From the NCBI RefSeq assembly GCF_000519265.1, contig NZ_KI912608.1, positions 1,005,665-1,069,664 on the forward strand: a stretch of DNA of 64,000 bases, given 5' to 3'. Under the pieces are notes generated by a model. That model did no database searches. It was not told the origin of the DNA and saw only the letters and a list, made by a program, of their open reading frames with translations. The position numbers and the translations under genes are program-made. The stretch's first letter is position 1. Each line of letters starts with the position of its first letter. This document shows positions 19,781-32,117 of this stretch, one piece after another. This DNA is from Desulfonatronum lacustre DSM 10312 (GTDB lineage Bacteria; Desulfobacterota; Desulfovibrionia; Desulfovibrionales; Desulfonatronaceae).

Positions 19781-21829
19781 TCAGCTTCCCCCATCTCCAT
19801 CGAGCATCTTGCGCCGCAGCAACGCCACTTCGTCGCGCAGTGCCGCGGCGCGTTCGAATTCCAGTTCCTTGGCCGCGACGCGCATCTCCCGTTCCAGGCT
19901 TTTGATCCGGCGGGCCATGTCCTTGGGGGAGAGGTTTGCGTCGCCGTATTTGCCCCCGGCTTCGCGCAGGGTCGCGGATTGGTCCTTGTCCCTGGCCTCG
20001 GCGTAGATGTGACCGAGAATGTTGTCCATGCCCTTGATGATCGTGGTCGGGACGATGTCGTGGGCCGCGTTGAAGTCCTGCTGGACCTGGCGACGGCGGG
20101 CGGTTTCCTCCATGGCCTCGGCCATGGAGCGCGTGACCTTGTCCGCGTAGAGAATCACCCGGCCCTGGACGTTGCGGGCGGCCCGGCCAAATGTCTGGAT
20201 CAGGGAGCGGAACGAGCGCAAAAAACCCTCTTTGTCCGCGTCCAGGATGGCCACCAGGGAGACTTCGGGCAGGTCCAGCCCCTCCCGGAGCAGGTTGATG
20301 CCCACCAGCACGGTGAATTCTCCCTTGCGCAAAGCCTGGATGATGGCCACCCGTTCCAGGGTGTCGATGTCCGAATGCATGTACCGGGCACTCATGCCCA
20401 TGTTTTGCAGGTACTCGGTCAGATCCTCGGCCATGCGCTTGGTCAGGGTGGTCACCAGGACCCGTTCCCTCCTTTGTTCGCGCAGCTTGCACTCGGCCAG
20501 CAGGTCGTCCATCTGCCCTTTCACCGGACGGACCTCCACCTCCGGGTCCACCAGTCCGGTGGGGCGAATGATCTGCTCCACCACCGTGCCGTTGCTTTGT
20601 TCCAGTTCAAAGGGGCCGGGAGTGGCCGAGACATAGACCACCTGCCCCACCCGGTCCCAGAATTCCTGGATGCTCAGCGGCCGGTTGTCCAGGGCCGAAG
20701 GCAGGCGGAAGCCGAAATCCACCAGGGTTTTCTTGCGGGACAGGTCGCCGTGGTACATGCCGCCGACCTGGGGCACGGTGATGTGGGATTCATCCAGGAA
20801 CAGCAGAAAATCCGAGGGAAAGTAGTCCAGCAAACAGGCCGGAGGCTGTCCGGCCCGGCGGCCGTCCAGATGCCGGGAATAGTTTTCGATCCCGGTGCAG
20901 TAGCCCAGTTCCTCGATCATCTCCAGGTCCAGCATGGTCCGCTGCTCCAGACGTTGGGCCTCCACCAGCTTGTTTTCGGCCTTGAGCAGGCGCAGCCGCT
21001 CCCCGAGTTCGTCCCGGATATCCGCCATGGCTCGCAGCAGGTTCTCCTTGTCCGAAACATAGTGGCTGGCCGGAAAGATTACCGTCTTCTGGATTTGGCA
21101 ATGGGTTTCCCCTGTCAGAGGGTCGATCTCGTGGATGGTCTCCAACTCGTCGCCGAAAAACTCCAACCGTAAGGCCCGCTCGTGGCTGTAGGCCGGGATG
21201 ATGTCCAGGCTGTCGCCCCGGACCCGAAAGGTGCCCCGGTGGAAGTCGATGTCGTTGCGCTCGTAGAGCACCTCCACCAGGCGGCCCAGCAGGTCGTCCA
21301 TGGAGAGCCGCTGCCCGGCCTCGATGGGAATGACCATCTTGGCGTAGTATTCCGGCGATCCCAGGCCGTAGATGCAGGACACCGAGGCCACGATGAGCAC
21401 GTCCCGACGGGTGAGTAGGGCATGGGTCGCGGCATGACGCAGCTTGTCGATCTCCTCGTTGATGGAGGAGTCCTTCTCAATGTAGGTGTCACTGTGCGGT
21501 AGATAGGCTTCTGGCTGGTAGTAGTCGTAATAACTGACGAAATACTCCACGGCGTTATTGGGGAACAGCTCCTTGAACTCATTGAAGAGCTGCGCGGCCA
21601 GGGTCTTGTTCGGGGCCATGACCAGGGCCGGACGCCCCAGCCGGGCAACGACCTGGGCCATGGTAAAGGTCTTGCCCGATCCGGTCACGCCCAGCAGAAC
21701 CTGATGCGCTTCACCGGACCGAACCCCGGCCACCAGGGCGTCGATGGCCTGGGGCTGGTCGCCTTGGGGCTTGTATGGACTGATCAGTTCAAACGGGGTT
21801 GTGGGCAAAGGGCCGGAAGAGGTCGTCAT
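19781..21829 (-). CDS. uvrB: Excinuclease ABC subunit B
   Basis: 682 residues from ATG 21829, where UvrB proteins normally begin ([18 protein letters not shown] follows); an in-frame ATG at 21913 would add 28 atypical residues. Walker A is [11 protein letters not shown]. The beta-hairpin region [14 protein letters not shown], helicase motifs ([25 protein letters not shown]) and the C-terminal UVR domain ([19 protein letters not shown]) are all present. It verifies damage in nucleotide excision repair with UvrA and hands over to UvrC. Confidence 0.97.
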   Translation of the reverse strand: MTTSSGPLPTTPFELISPYKPQGDQPQAIDALVAGVRSGEAHQVLLGVTGSGKTFTMAQVVARLGRPALVMAPNKTLAAQLFNEFKELFPNNAVEYFVSYYDYYQPEAYLPHSDTYIEKDSSINEEIDKLRHAATHALLTRRDVLIVASVSCIYGLGSPEYYAKMVIPIEAGQRLSMDDLLGRLVEVLYERNDIDFHRGTFRVRGDSLDIIPAYSHERALRLEFFGDELETIHEIDPLTGETHCQIQKTVIFPASHYVSDKENLLRAMADIRDELGERLRLLKAENKLVEAQRLEQRTMLDLEMIEELGYCTGIENYSRHLDGRRAGQPPACLLDYFPSDFLLFLDESHITVPQVGGMYHGDLSRKKTLVDFGFRLPSALDNRPLSIQEFWDRVGQVVYVSATPGPFELEQSNGTVVEQIIRPTGLVDPEVEVRPVKGQMDDLLAECKLREQRRERVLVTTLTKRMAEDLTEYLQNMGMSARYMHSDIDTLERVAIIQALRKGEFTVLVGINLLREGLDLPEVSLVAILDADKEGFLRSFRSLIQTFGRAARNVQGRVILYADKVTRSMAEAMEETARRRQVQQDFNAAHDIVPTTIIKGMDNILGHIYAEARDKDQSATLREAGGKYGDANLSPKDMARRIKSLEREMRVAAKELEFERAAALRDEVALLRRKMLDGDGGS

Positions 21830-22009
21830 TGCGGTACGTGGCGTCGGATGATAGGAAAAAATGTTGGATTCACGTTCATTATCAACCCAACGGCGAGTCG
21901 ACTCGTGAACCAAATGGACGGTCGCAGTCTAGAGATTTCCACTTGGGCTGTCATCATATGCCAATTCTCCTTCGGTAATGCGGTATTCGCATTGAAACAA
22001 TGCAGTTAT

Positions 22010-22110
22010 CGGGGTCGGAATCGGTATCGGCATCGGGATCGATACTGTTTGTTCGCCATAACCTTGATTCGACCCCGATTCCGATTCCGACCCCGATATC
22101 GAAAGAGAAG
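22010..22110. repeat. GATTCCGA-type palindrome, relative of the MITE-like element
   Basis: Runs of ATCGGGGTCGGAATCGGTAT on the left and CGATTCCGATTCCGACCCCG on the right form a long imperfect hairpin with a loop around TTTGTTCGCC. It shares the inner arms of copies A, C and D but not the ACTACTCAG ends. It lies in the gap between uvrB and the gene at 22175, and the rest of that 345-base gap shows nothing else recognisable. Confidence 0.55.
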
Positions 22111-22174
22111 CTTTGAACCAGAAACGGCATTTCCCGGCTAAACCTTATTGCACTCATGTTATGAGAGGAACCAC

Positions 22175-22672
22175 ATGGAACTGAACATTCTCTGTCCTGA
22201 AAAAGAACCGTCGGTCCCCCGGGCCCACGTGATGACCATGGCCATCAAGAGCTTCAAAGGGCGACGCAACGTCGAAGTTCATCTGTACCGGGCCGGCTGG
22301 AAGCCCGAAGAGTTGGACGCCTATGACTGGGACCACCTCTTGGGCGAACCGATGCAGGCGGACACTCCGATTCCTCATGAAAACAGCAAAAAAGTCCTCC
22401 TGGAGGCCTTCACCGCCGAGGAGCGGGATCAATTGGTCGCCTACCTGCAACACCGTTACGGGGAAAAGCTGGCCTCCATCTCGGCCTGCGCCCTGGACTT
22501 CCCCATCCCCAAGGGCCTGGCCGCCCTGTCCGACGTTCCCGAAGGCAAAAGCGTGGGCCGGATTCGCCTGGAAACCGTCCCCCAATTCACCCTGCCCTTC
22601 CCGGTCCATGGCCTGTACGACCTCGGTCAGCATGAACCGCTGATGGAGGCCAACGGACGGGAAGCCGCCTGA
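22175..22672 (+). CDS. Conserved-looking hypothetical protein, 165 aa
   Basis: Start chosen at ATG 22175, preceded by GAGAGGAA. The product is soluble and acidic, with a segment AEERDQLVAYLQHRYGEKL resembling a helix-rich domain and a Pro-rich C terminus (VPQFTLPFPVHGLYDL). I do not recognise it. GC content and codon use match the core genes, so it is likely a native lineage-specific gene. It is followed by repeat sequence. Confidence 0.65.
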   Translation: MELNILCPEKEPSVPRAHVMTMAIKSFKGRRNVEVHLYRAGWKPEELDAYDWDHLLGEPMQADTPIPHENSKKVLLEAFTAEERDQLVAYLQHRYGEKLASISACALDFPIPKGLAALSDVPEGKSVGRIRLETVPQFTLPFPVHGLYDLGQHEPLMEANGREAA

Positions 22673-22675
22673 AAA

Positions 22676-22790
22676 ATGTAGGGGCGGACCTGTGTGTCCG
22701 CCCTGGTGTAGGCCGTCATCCCGTGATGGGCGCACACACAAGTGCGCCCCTACATGATGGGCGGACACAGACAGGTCCGCCCATCCTCCC
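22676..22790. repeat. Composite GGGGCGGAC/GTCCGCCC hairpin repeat
   Basis: TGTAGGGGCG (22677-22686) and CGCCCCTACA (22745-22754) are inverted copies, and inside and after them GGGCGGACACA/TGTGTCCGCCC units recur. The unit TAGGGGCGGACCTGTGTGTC belongs to a widespread class of dispersed bacterial hairpin repeats. It fills the space between two convergent genes. Confidence 0.6.
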
Positions 22791-22795
22791 CATCA

Positions 22796-23479
22796 TCAAG
22801 CCTCCGTCCACCGGCCAAAAATGGTCGGCTGGACCGTGGCCTCTTCCAGGATGGCCATGAACTGCCAACGGCGGATCTCCTTGGCCCCAAAGCGTTGCAT
22901 GTGCGCCGTGGTCTGCTGACAATCCAACAGCCGGAAATCCCAGCGTCGCAATCGCTGAACAAGATGGACCAGGGCGACCTTGGACGCGTTGGGACGCAGG
23001 TGAAACATGGATTCGCCGAAAAAAACGCGGCCCAGGGCCACGCCGTACAGTCCGCCGACCAGTTCCCCGTCCTCCCAGACCTCCACGGAATGCGCCAGTC
23101 CGACCTCATGCAACAGGGTGTAGGCCAGCTGCATTTCCGGCACCAGCCATGTTCCCGGGCCATCCGGCCTGGAAGCGACGGCGCAGTGGCCGATCACCTC
23201 GGAAAATGCCCGGTCAAAGGAAACCTGAAATGGTTCCCTGCGCAAAACCTTGCGCAGGCTGCGGGAGACGTGCAGTTCTTCCGGAAACAACACCAGGCGC
23301 GGATCCGGCGACCACCAAAGAATCGGCGAGTTGGGCCCGTACCAGGGGAAGATGCCCTTGCTGTAGGCATGCAGCAACCGTTCCGGGGACAAATCCCCGC
23401 CCACGGCCAGCAACCCGTCCGGCTCGGCTTGTTCCACCGGGGGAAAGATGATCTGGGGATGCAGCGCATGGACGGGCAT
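22796..23479 (-). CDS. aat: Leucyl/phenylalanyl-tRNA-protein transferase
   Basis: 227 residues from ATG 23479 (the longer frame starts inside a repeat element and is rejected). Typical Aat blocks: GLLAVGGDLSPERLLHAYSK, GIFPWY, WWSPDPRLVL, and later EVWEDGELVGGLYGVALGR and GESMFH. It adds Leu or Phe to N-terminal Lys/Arg of proteins in the N-end rule. It lies directly beside clpA and clpS, the protease and adaptor that degrade such substrates, with the same orientation. Confidence 0.95.
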   Translation of the reverse strand: MPVHALHPQIIFPPVEQAEPDGLLAVGGDLSPERLLHAYSKGIFPWYGPNSPILWWSPDPRLVLFPEELHVSRSLRKVLRREPFQVSFDRAFSEVIGHCAVASRPDGPGTWLVPEMQLAYTLLHEVGLAHSVEVWEDGELVGGLYGVALGRVFFGESMFHLRPNASKVALVHLVQRLRRWDFRLLDCQQTTAHMQRFGAKEIRRWQFMAILEEATVQPTIFGRWTEA

Positions 23480-23494
23480 GGTTGAAAAGGGATG

Positions 23495-23652
23495 ACTACT
23501 CAGTACATTTTGTGTCCGATCTTGCTCCGGCAATCGGTGTCGGGGTCGGAATCGGAACAGGAAGAATTTAGAACGCATCCCGGCGTTTTCGATCCCGATC
23601 CCGATTCCGATTCCGACCCCGACAACAGAATTACTCTGTGCTGATTAGTTAC
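23495..23652. repeat. MITE-like palindromic element, copy C
   Basis: Ends ACTACTCAGTACA (23495-23507) and TGTGCTGATTAGTTAC (23637-23652) are imperfect inverted repeats. Inside are GTGTCGGGGTCGGAATCGG and CGATTCCGATTCCGACCCC arms around GCGTTTTCGATCCC. It lies between clpA and aat and carries no gene. Confidence 0.7.
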
Positions 23653-23703
23653 GAAAAGGGAAGAGCCTGGGGCGATTAGCGGGAAAGGTTTCGCCTCAAT
23701 GCG

Positions 23704-23735
23704 AAAAGGCCGAGCCACAAGCATGGCTCGGCCCT
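23704..23735 (-). terminator. Rho-independent terminator after clpA
   Basis: On the minus strand, GGCCGAGCCA and TGGCTCGGCC (10 bp perfect stem, 6-base loop) are followed by TTTT, 26 bases past the clpA stop. It should end the clpS-clpA transcript and separate it from aat. Confidence 0.8.
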
Positions 23736-23760
23736 TGTATTGGAGTCGAATACGAGCCGG

Positions 23761-26040
<2,280 letters not shown>

Positions 26041-26044
26041 ATAT

Positions 26045-26359
26045 CTATTCCTCTTCCATGGTACATTTCAGCGGAAAACCGTTCTTTCTGGCCATGTGCC
26101 GGACCAGGGCCACCTTGGCCTCGGCGATCTCCGCGGTGTAGACCCCGCAAATCCCCATGCCCTCCTGGTGCACCTTGAGCATGATCGCGGCGGCTTCGTT
26201 CTCGATCTTTCCAAAGACCACCTTCAGGACATGCACGACGAACTCCATGGTCGTGTAGTCGTCATTGTGCAGCAGGACCTTGTACCGCTTCGGCAGGTCC
26301 AGAAGGTCGTCAACCTCAATGTCTCCCTCGATCCGGGGATCGGATATTTCGACGCTCAA
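26045..26359 (-). CDS. clpS: ClpS adaptor protein
   Basis: 104 residues. The core YKVLLHNDDYTTMEFVVHVL with the Asn-Asp-Asp, then HQEGMGICGVYTAEIAE and a C-terminal GFPLKCTMEE, is the canonical N-degron adaptor. It delivers substrates with Leu/Phe/Tyr/Trp ends to ClpA. The start seems to be TTG 26359 with AAGGA ideally placed upstream; no in-frame ATG precedes the conserved core. Confidence 0.95.
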   Translation of the reverse strand: MSVEISDPRIEGDIEVDDLLDLPKRYKVLLHNDDYTTMEFVVHVLKVVFGKIENEAAAIMLKVHQEGMGICGVYTAEIAEAKVALVRHMARKNGFPLKCTMEEE

Positions 26360-26469
26360 CGGTTCATCCTTATCTTCAGCGATCCATTCGACAAAAAGAG
26401 AATCCGAGCACCCATCGTCGTTTCGCCTCGACCGGAAAGGGATACCTCGGATTCCTTCGGACTCGTCTC

Positions 26470-27822
26470 CTAACTAACATCCGCGATGCGCTTGTCAATT
26501 CCGGAAAAGTCCGGATTGAGCTCCTTGACCCGGAGGAACAGCGCCAGGGCTTGGTCTTTTTTCCGAACCTGCTGCATGGCCACCCCGATGTTGAACGCGG
26601 TGATGTCGTTGGAGAGCATGTTGATCTTGTTGACCTTCAAGGCTTTTTCGAACGCGTCGTGGGCGTCCCAGAACCGCCCGCCCTCCATGTAGGCCATGCC
26701 GATGTTGTAATGCACGATATCCGTATCAGCGGCCACGTTGAGGACCTTCTTGAATTCCTTGATGGCCTGCTCCCACTTGCCCTGCTTGCGCAACGCGATG
26801 CCCAGTCTGTTGAAAACATGAACATCCGACTGGGTCAAGGTGGACTTCCCGTCCAGTATTTCGCGAAAATACTTTTCGGCAAGGGCCGCGTCTTTTTTCA
26901 GGCAGGCCTCGGCCACGGTCAGCTTGACATGATCGAGCATGTCCCTGGCCTGCTTGGTGGAAATCTTCACCGCCTCCTTGAAATACGCATCGGCTTCCTC
27001 TGTGTTCCCCTGTTCCAGATGCAGCTCACCGATCTCGATCTTGCGGTCCATGTTCATCGGGCTGAGACGTTCCAGTTTTTCCAGGTATTCCAGTTGAGCC
27101 TGGAGGTCGTTCTTTTCCCGAAAGTATTCAACGATCTTTTTCAACGGCTCCAGGTACATCTTGGCTTGTTGGGCCGCGTGGAGATAGGACTGCAGGGACT
27201 CGGCGTCGCGCCCCATCCGGAGAAAGGCGTCTCCTTGGATCATCAAGGCCGCGGAACTGTTGGGCTTGATTTCCAGAATTTTCTCCACCACTTCCAGGGC
27301 TTTTTCATACTCTCCCTTTTGAATCAAATCCTTGCCGTGCCCCACCAGCTTGGGTAATTGCCCCTGAGGGCGGATGGTCAAGGCGATCTTCTCGATGAGC
27401 GTATTCACGGAAACCGGTTTGACGATAAAATTGTCGGCTCCTATTTCATGCAGATAAACCAGGAGATTTCGATCCGCCTCCGTGGTCATCAAAATGATAT
27501 AGGATTCCGGGTAGGTGGTCTTCAAAAACTTGATCAACTGGTTGTTGCTGCGGTTGTTGACGACGCGCTCGATGAAAAACAGCGGCTTCCCCTTGATGTC
27601 GACAATCCGGCGGGTATCCTTGAGCAGTTCGTCCTCGCGCAGCGCGAGTCGCATGCAGTCCTTCAACTGGAGATGGCTGGCGAAGGTGTTGCGCAGAATC
27701 TTCACCGCGATGGTATCATCGGTAAAGACAAGGCAATACCCGCGCTGATCCAACACGAAATCCTTGATCACCACCTCGTACTTCTTGAGTTGCTGCATCG
27801 CGGCCAACTGATTTTCATACAT
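26470..27822 (-). CDS. Receiver-like domain plus TPR protein
   Basis: 450 residues; start at ATG 27822 with AAGGAGGT 5 bases upstream. Residues 18-140 look like a two-component receiver fold (YEVVIKDFVLDQRGYCLVF, IILMTTEADRN, GADNFIVKPVSVNTLIEKI), retaining the Lys of the KP motif but with an unusual N terminus. From 150 onward there are tandem tetratricopeptide repeats (KGEYEKALEVVEKILEIKP, QGKWEQAIKEFKKVLNV). Such REC-TPR proteins act as scaffolds in signalling. The gene is divergent from the CYTH gene. Confidence 0.8.
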   Translation of the reverse strand: MYENQLAAMQQLKKYEVVIKDFVLDQRGYCLVFTDDTIAVKILRNTFASHLQLKDCMRLALREDELLKDTRRIVDIKGKPLFFIERVVNNRSNNQLIKFLKTTYPESYIILMTTEADRNLLVYLHEIGADNFIVKPVSVNTLIEKIALTIRPQGQLPKLVGHGKDLIQKGEYEKALEVVEKILEIKPNSSAALMIQGDAFLRMGRDAESLQSYLHAAQQAKMYLEPLKKIVEYFREKNDLQAQLEYLEKLERLSPMNMDRKIEIGELHLEQGNTEEADAYFKEAVKISTKQARDMLDHVKLTVAEACLKKDAALAEKYFREILDGKSTLTQSDVHVFNRLGIALRKQGKWEQAIKEFKKVLNVAADTDIVHYNIGMAYMEGGRFWDAHDAFEKALKVNKINMLSNDITAFNIGVAMQQVRKKDQALALFLRVKELNPDFSGIDKRIADVS

Positions 27823-27892
27823 CGACAACCTCCTTGGGAGCCAACCATTCAACCACGCCAAGCGGCGCGGTCGTTGAACAAAGGATCATCGC

Positions 27893-28546
27893 ATGTCCCT
27901 TGAAGTTGAAAAAAAATATTTAAAACCGAACCTGCAAGACGTCTGCAGACTTCTTTTGGACGCGGGGGCGACGTTTCGAGCCCACCACCTTGAGGAAAAT
28001 TGGCTGTTCGACACCCCGGACCTACGGCTGCGGGCCGCGAAGATCCTGCTTCGCCTGCGCCGAGCGGACGGGGCCACGCTGACGGTGAAAAAGAAGCCGG
28101 ATGCCGCCGTGCCGCTGGATCCGCGGTTCAAAGTGCTCGAGGAATTGGAGACGGAAGTCGCCGACTTGGCTTCGATGCGCGGCATTCTGGAGCTGTTGGG
28201 ATATGTCATCGTGTTCCAATATGAAAAGATTCGGGCGATATGGGAATGGCAGTCCTGCACCATCTGCCTGGATACGCTGCCCTTCACCCAGGTCGTGGAG
28301 CTTGAGGGAACGCCGGAATCCATTGAGCGGACCGCTCACCGACTCGGCCTGGATGGGTTGGAGTCATCCACCTGGAATTACATGCGGATGTATCAGGAGC
28401 ATTGCCGAACTCTGGGCGAACCGAACAATGATAGGTTTCTTTTTTCCAAGACGCAACGCAACACGGCCTTGGCGGCGTTGCGGGAGGCAGATGAAAGGCT
28501 CACCCCATGCGCAGTATTTCTCCGGCCAGATTTCCCAGGGGCATGA
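27893..28546 (+). CDS. CYTH-domain protein (class IV adenylate cyclase-like)
   Basis: 217 residues, ATG with AAAGGATC upstream. The family signature ExExK appears as EVEKKYL at residues 4-10, followed by the alternating charged strands [22 protein letters not shown] and [11 protein letters not shown], which build the CYTH tunnel. Members act on triphosphates (thiamine triphosphatase, CyaB cyclase); the activity here cannot be told. The C-terminal 47 bases overlap the end of cheB on the other strand. Confidence 0.8.
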   Translation: MSLEVEKKYLKPNLQDVCRLLLDAGATFRAHHLEENWLFDTPDLRLRAAKILLRLRRADGATLTVKKKPDAAVPLDPRFKVLEELETEVADLASMRGILELLGYVIVFQYEKIRAIWEWQSCTICLDTLPFTQVVELEGTPESIERTAHRLGLDGLESSTWNYMRMYQEHCRTLGEPNNDRFLFSKTQRNTALAALREADERLTPCAVFLRPDFPGA

Positions 28547-29564
28547 CCTTGCGCACCCCGCCCAGCTTGATGGCCTCGTTGGGCATGCCGAACACCACGC
28601 AGCTTTGCTCGTCCTGGGCCACGGTATGGGCCCCGGCGTCGAACATCTCACGCATGCCCTTGGCCCCGTCGTCCCCCATTCCGGTCATGATCACGCCTAC
28701 CGTGTTGGCTCCGGCATACCGGGCCGCGGAGCGGAACAGGACGTCCACTGATGGCCTGTGCCGGGAAACCAACGGCCCATCCTTGATTTCCACATAATAC
28801 CTGGCTCCGCTGCGCTTGAGCAGCATATGCCGGTTTCCGGGCGCGATCAGGGCTTGTCCGCGGAGCATGGTGTCGCCGTCCCGGGCTTCCCGGACCGTGA
28901 TTCGGCAGATTCCGTCCAGGCGCTTGGAAAAGGCCGCGGTGAAGTTCTCGGGCATGTGCTGGACCACGGCGATGGCCGGACAATCCATGGGCAAGGCCTC
29001 AAGAAGAATGCGCAAGGCCTCGGTTCCGCCGGTGGACGCCCCCACCACCACGACCTTTTCCGTGGTTTTGACCATGGCCTTTGGCTGGTGGCTCATGGAG
29101 GGAATCACGGCATCCGCGGTCAGTTTAGGCCTGACCGTGACCGGCGTGTACACCCGCAGCTTGGCGCTGGCCGCGGCCTTGACCGCGTCACAGATGCGAA
29201 TCCGGGACTCCTCGAAAAACTTTTTGGTCCCGACCTTGGGCTTCTGGATGATCTCCACCGCGCCGTACTCCAAGGCCTTGAGGGTGGTTTCCGCCCCCTG
29301 TTCGGTCAGCGTGGAGCAGATGATCACCGGGATCGGATGCTGGGCCATGATCTTGCGCAAAAAGGTCAGCCCGTCCATGCGCGGCATTTCCACGTCCAGG
29401 GTGATCACGTCCGGAACGATCTCTTTCATCCGTTCCACCGCGGCATACGGATCTCCGGCGGCCCCGATCACCTCGATGCCCGGGTCCGAGGAAAGCAGTT
29501 CAATCAGCGTCTGCCGGACCAGGGCGGAATCGTCCACAACCAGCACCTTGATTTGCTGTTTCAT
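28500..29564 (-). CDS. cheB: Chemotaxis protein-glutamate methylesterase CheB
   Basis: 354 residues. Receiver domain ([18 protein letters not shown], phosphoacceptor Asp in [11 protein letters not shown]) and methylesterase domain with [11 protein letters not shown] (catalytic Ser), [11 protein letters not shown] (His) and [12 protein letters not shown] (Asp). It removes methyl groups from chemoreceptors and deamidates glutamines. Its start overlaps the end of cheD by 4 bases (ATGA). No CheA, CheW or CheR gene is in the window. Confidence 0.95.
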   Translation of the reverse strand: MKQQIKVLVVDDSALVRQTLIELLSSDPGIEVIGAAGDPYAAVERMKEIVPDVITLDVEMPRMDGLTFLRKIMAQHPIPVIICSTLTEQGAETTLKALEYGAVEIIQKPKVGTKKFFEESRIRICDAVKAAASAKLRVYTPVTVRPKLTADAVIPSMSHQPKAMVKTTEKVVVVGASTGGTEALRILLEALPMDCPAIAVVQHMPENFTAAFSKRLDGICRITVREARDGDTMLRGQALIAPGNRHMLLKRSGARYYVEIKDGPLVSRHRPSVDVLFRSAARYAGANTVGVIMTGMGDDGAKGMREMFDAGAHTVAQDEQSCVVFGMPNEAIKLGGVRKVMPLGNLAGEILRMG

Positions 29565-30124
29565 CGGCCTGACTCGTTTTGCTGGATTGTTGAATTGGAA
29601 CAGACGGTTCGATCATCCGGAAAAATAGAACGTTTGATCCGCTTGACCCAAACCTCGCCCGTATGACTCAAAAAATATAATTTCCGACCCACCGAGCCGC
29701 CGACATCCGAGGCCATGACCCGCAGCCCGGCTCGTTCCAGTTCCATGATCGCCATCTGAACGTTCTTTCGTCCGACGCTGCAAGAGGAAGAACGTTTACC
29801 ACCGGTGAATCCGAACAGTTCCGCGCCGCCGAAGACCTTGATCTGAATGTCCTTGCGCCGTCCGCCGTGTCGCTCAACGGCCGAGAGAATGCTCTGAATG
29901 GAGTGATTCACGAACCGACAGGGCTGCTTGGCGACATTCTCGCCGTTATAATCCGTCGAGTCCGGCAGCAGGGCATGAAATATGCCCCCCAGAGGAATGG
30001 CCGGTTGAAAAAAGGACACCGCGACGCAGGACCCCAGCACCGTGCAGACCAGCGTGGGGTCCTTGGACAGGAAACATTCTCCGATATGGAGATGAAAAAC
30101 CGGATAGTTTGAAAAATCCGTCAT
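29561..30124 (-). CDS. cheD: Chemoreceptor glutamine deamidase CheD
   Basis: 187 residues, with the catalytic Cys33 in LGSCVAVS and His50 in GGIFHALLP, and the typical [10 protein letters not shown] and SCSVGRKN blocks. It deamidates receptor glutamines and cooperates with CheB/CheC in adaptation. It is the first gene of a cheD-cheB operon; a repeat element precedes it. Confidence 0.95.
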   Translation of the reverse strand: MTDFSNYPVFHLHIGECFLSKDPTLVCTVLGSCVAVSFFQPAIPLGGIFHALLPDSTDYNGENVAKQPCRFVNHSIQSILSAVERHGGRRKDIQIKVFGGAELFGFTGGKRSSSCSVGRKNVQMAIMELERAGLRVMASDVGGSVGRKLYFLSHTGEVWVKRIKRSIFPDDRTVCSNSTIQQNESGR

Positions 30125-30269
30125 TTGAAAAACCTTGTCCCCACACTTTCATGCGCGGATGATATTCGCGACACTGCCCCCCGCAAGGAGGCTTCGGCGA
30201 AAAACAGCGCGGCGCATCCCAAGATAGCCGACTTCCTCAAGGCTATCAATCCGTAAGCAAAAAAACCTG

Positions 30270-30446
30270 TAACGACTCAGTCCATTCTGTGTCCGCTCTT
30301 GCTCCGGCAATCGGTATCGGGGTCGGGGCTTCGCTATCGGAGTCGGAATCGAAACAGGAATTGAGAACGTATCCCAGCGTTTTCGATCCCGATCCCGATC
30401 CCGATTCCGACCCCGGCAACAGAATTACTCTGTGCTGAGTAGTTAC
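30270..30446. repeat. MITE-like palindromic element, copy D
   Basis: Ends GTAACGACTCAGTCCA and TGTGCTGAGTAGTTAC (30431-30446) are inverted. Inner arms CGGTATCGGGGTCGG and CGATCCCGATTCCGACCCC match the other copies. The left arm is longer here because of an inserted GGCTTCGCTATCGG. It lies in the gap 30125-30479 between cheD and the radical SAM gene, where nothing else is visible. Confidence 0.7.
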
Positions 30447-30479
30447 AAAAACCTTCGCATCGGTAATCCCTGGATCAGT

Positions 30480-32117
30480 TCAGGCTTCCGAACGTTCCCC
30501 AAAAAAGGGGGCGTGATTGGAGGTGAACAAGGGCGGGTCGCGGCGCAAAATCGCGGCAATGGCCGGATGACGTCTGAATTCCCGGTCTAGAAAACGACGC
30601 ACCAAGGGACGATCCCAGCCTTCGGGATGCTGAAAGCCGGCATACAGGGAAAGATCGTCATCGTACGGCAAAACCTCCAATCCGGCTCGCCCTCGCCCGG
30701 CCAACGGCAGATTGAACAAAGCCAGGTTCAGAAAGCTGATGGCGCGGCTGTTCCGGACCGTAAATTCCAGAGTGGCCCGGGCCTCGAACTCGGACTCCGA
30801 GGGCGTGCCGAACAGCAGGTAAACGTAACGGGCTATCCCGGCGGCGCGCAGACTCTCGAGCACCCGCTCGGCCAAGGCCAGGTCCACGCCCTTGTTTTCC
30901 CGATCCAGCACGGCCTGACTGCCGGACTCCAGCCCCAGCTTGAGCATCACGCAACCGGCCCGGCGCAGGGCGCGGCAGTACTCCGGGTCCGCGAGACGCG
31001 GAAAAAATCGGACGAAACCATACCAGGGAGGTCCCGGCGGGGTGCGGATCAGTTCGTCCAGCAGGGCCGGGCTCAGGGCGTTGTCCACCAGATGCAGCAG
31101 TACGGGCCGATGTCTTTCGGCCAAGGTCCGCAGGTCATCCACCACCCGGCCGCGGCCCACGGGAGCGTACCGGTTGCCCTCCGCCGGTTCCGGACAAAAG
31201 GCGCACCGATTCCAGTAGCACCCCCGGGAAGCGGCATAGGGCAGAATCAGCCCCGGCGCGAAATAATCGTTCAGGGGAAAAAGGCCATAGTCCGGGAGTC
31301 CGGGCCGAACCTTTCCTGGCGCGGCCTTGTCGAACCATTGGAGCAGCGGGCCTTCCCCCGGCCCGGAAATCACCGCGTCCACCAGTCCGGAGAAAAGACC
31401 ATCCAGGGTTTTTAAAGCATCCCTTGAAACGTCCCCTGAAGTCGCCCCCACCGATTCGCTCGACGGCTTCAGCTCACAACCCGTCAGTGGCTCATCTGCT
31501 TTGGCCAGTCTCCCGGACCACGAGGTGACCAGCCCGCCGCCCAGAAGAATCGCTGTATTCGGCCAGCGGCGACGGATGAAACCGATCAGGGCGAAGGTGC
31601 ACAGAGCCTGGCTCAGATAATTCAGGGAAAAGCCCACGGCCGAGGGCTGAAGCGTCTCCATGGCCCGAGTCAGCCGGGGCGCGAGAACGGGGAGAAAGGG
31701 ATTGGCTTCCGGGGTTTCCGCGGCCCGGAGCAGATCCCGGCTCCGCGTGGGAGCCAAGCGGTCGTCCTGGTAGTTGGCCAGGGAAATCCGGATGCCCGGG
31801 CTTGAACCGCCCGGAACGGACCGCTCCACCAGGCGATTCAGGTCCGCGACCACCCGGGCGTAGCGATCGGGCGAGTCATAGGTCTCCCTGCGGCGGATCG
31901 CGTCGAGGTTCCGGTCCCGGTGGCGCGCGGCCCGCCGGGTCCAAGCGTCGTCTCCGGCCACGTCTGCCCGAATCAATCCCCCCAGCCCCTCCAGATTCAG
32001 GTCCAGAACCGCGCAGTCCACTCCGGCCCGCTCCAGGGTTCCGAGCAATGCGGCAATGCCTCCCGGCGGCTCGCAGGCCTTGGCCACCGGGGGATGAATG
32101 AGAAGAATGGAGGGCAA
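30480..32117 (-). CDS. B12-binding-domain radical SAM protein
   Basis: 545 residues. The N terminus (ILLIHPPVAKACEPPGGIAA) is a cobalamin-binding-like Rossmann domain. The cluster motif is SRGCYWNRCAFCPEP (CxxxxxC-FC type: Cys, Cys, Cys), followed by HLVDNALSP and GLESGSQAVLDRENKG. The substrate is unknown. The start appears to be TTG 32117 directly after the pgm stop, so it is likely translated with pgm. Confidence 0.85.
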   Translation of the reverse strand: MPSILLIHPPVAKACEPPGGIAALLGTLERAGVDCAVLDLNLEGLGGLIRADVAGDDAWTRRAARHRDRNLDAIRRRETYDSPDRYARVVADLNRLVERSVPGGSSPGIRISLANYQDDRLAPTRSRDLLRAAETPEANPFLPVLAPRLTRAMETLQPSAVGFSLNYLSQALCTFALIGFIRRRWPNTAILLGGGLVTSWSGRLAKADEPLTGCELKPSSESVGATSGDVSRDALKTLDGLFSGLVDAVISGPGEGPLLQWFDKAAPGKVRPGLPDYGLFPLNDYFAPGLILPYAASRGCYWNRCAFCPEPAEGNRYAPVGRGRVVDDLRTLAERHRPVLLHLVDNALSPALLDELIRTPPGPPWYGFVRFFPRLADPEYCRALRRAGCVMLKLGLESGSQAVLDRENKGVDLALAERVLESLRAAGIARYVYLLFGTPSESEFEARATLEFTVRNSRAISFLNLALFNLPLAGRGRAGLEVLPYDDDLSLYAGFQHPEGWDRPLVRRFLDREFRRHPAIAAILRRDPPLFTSNHAPFFGERSEA

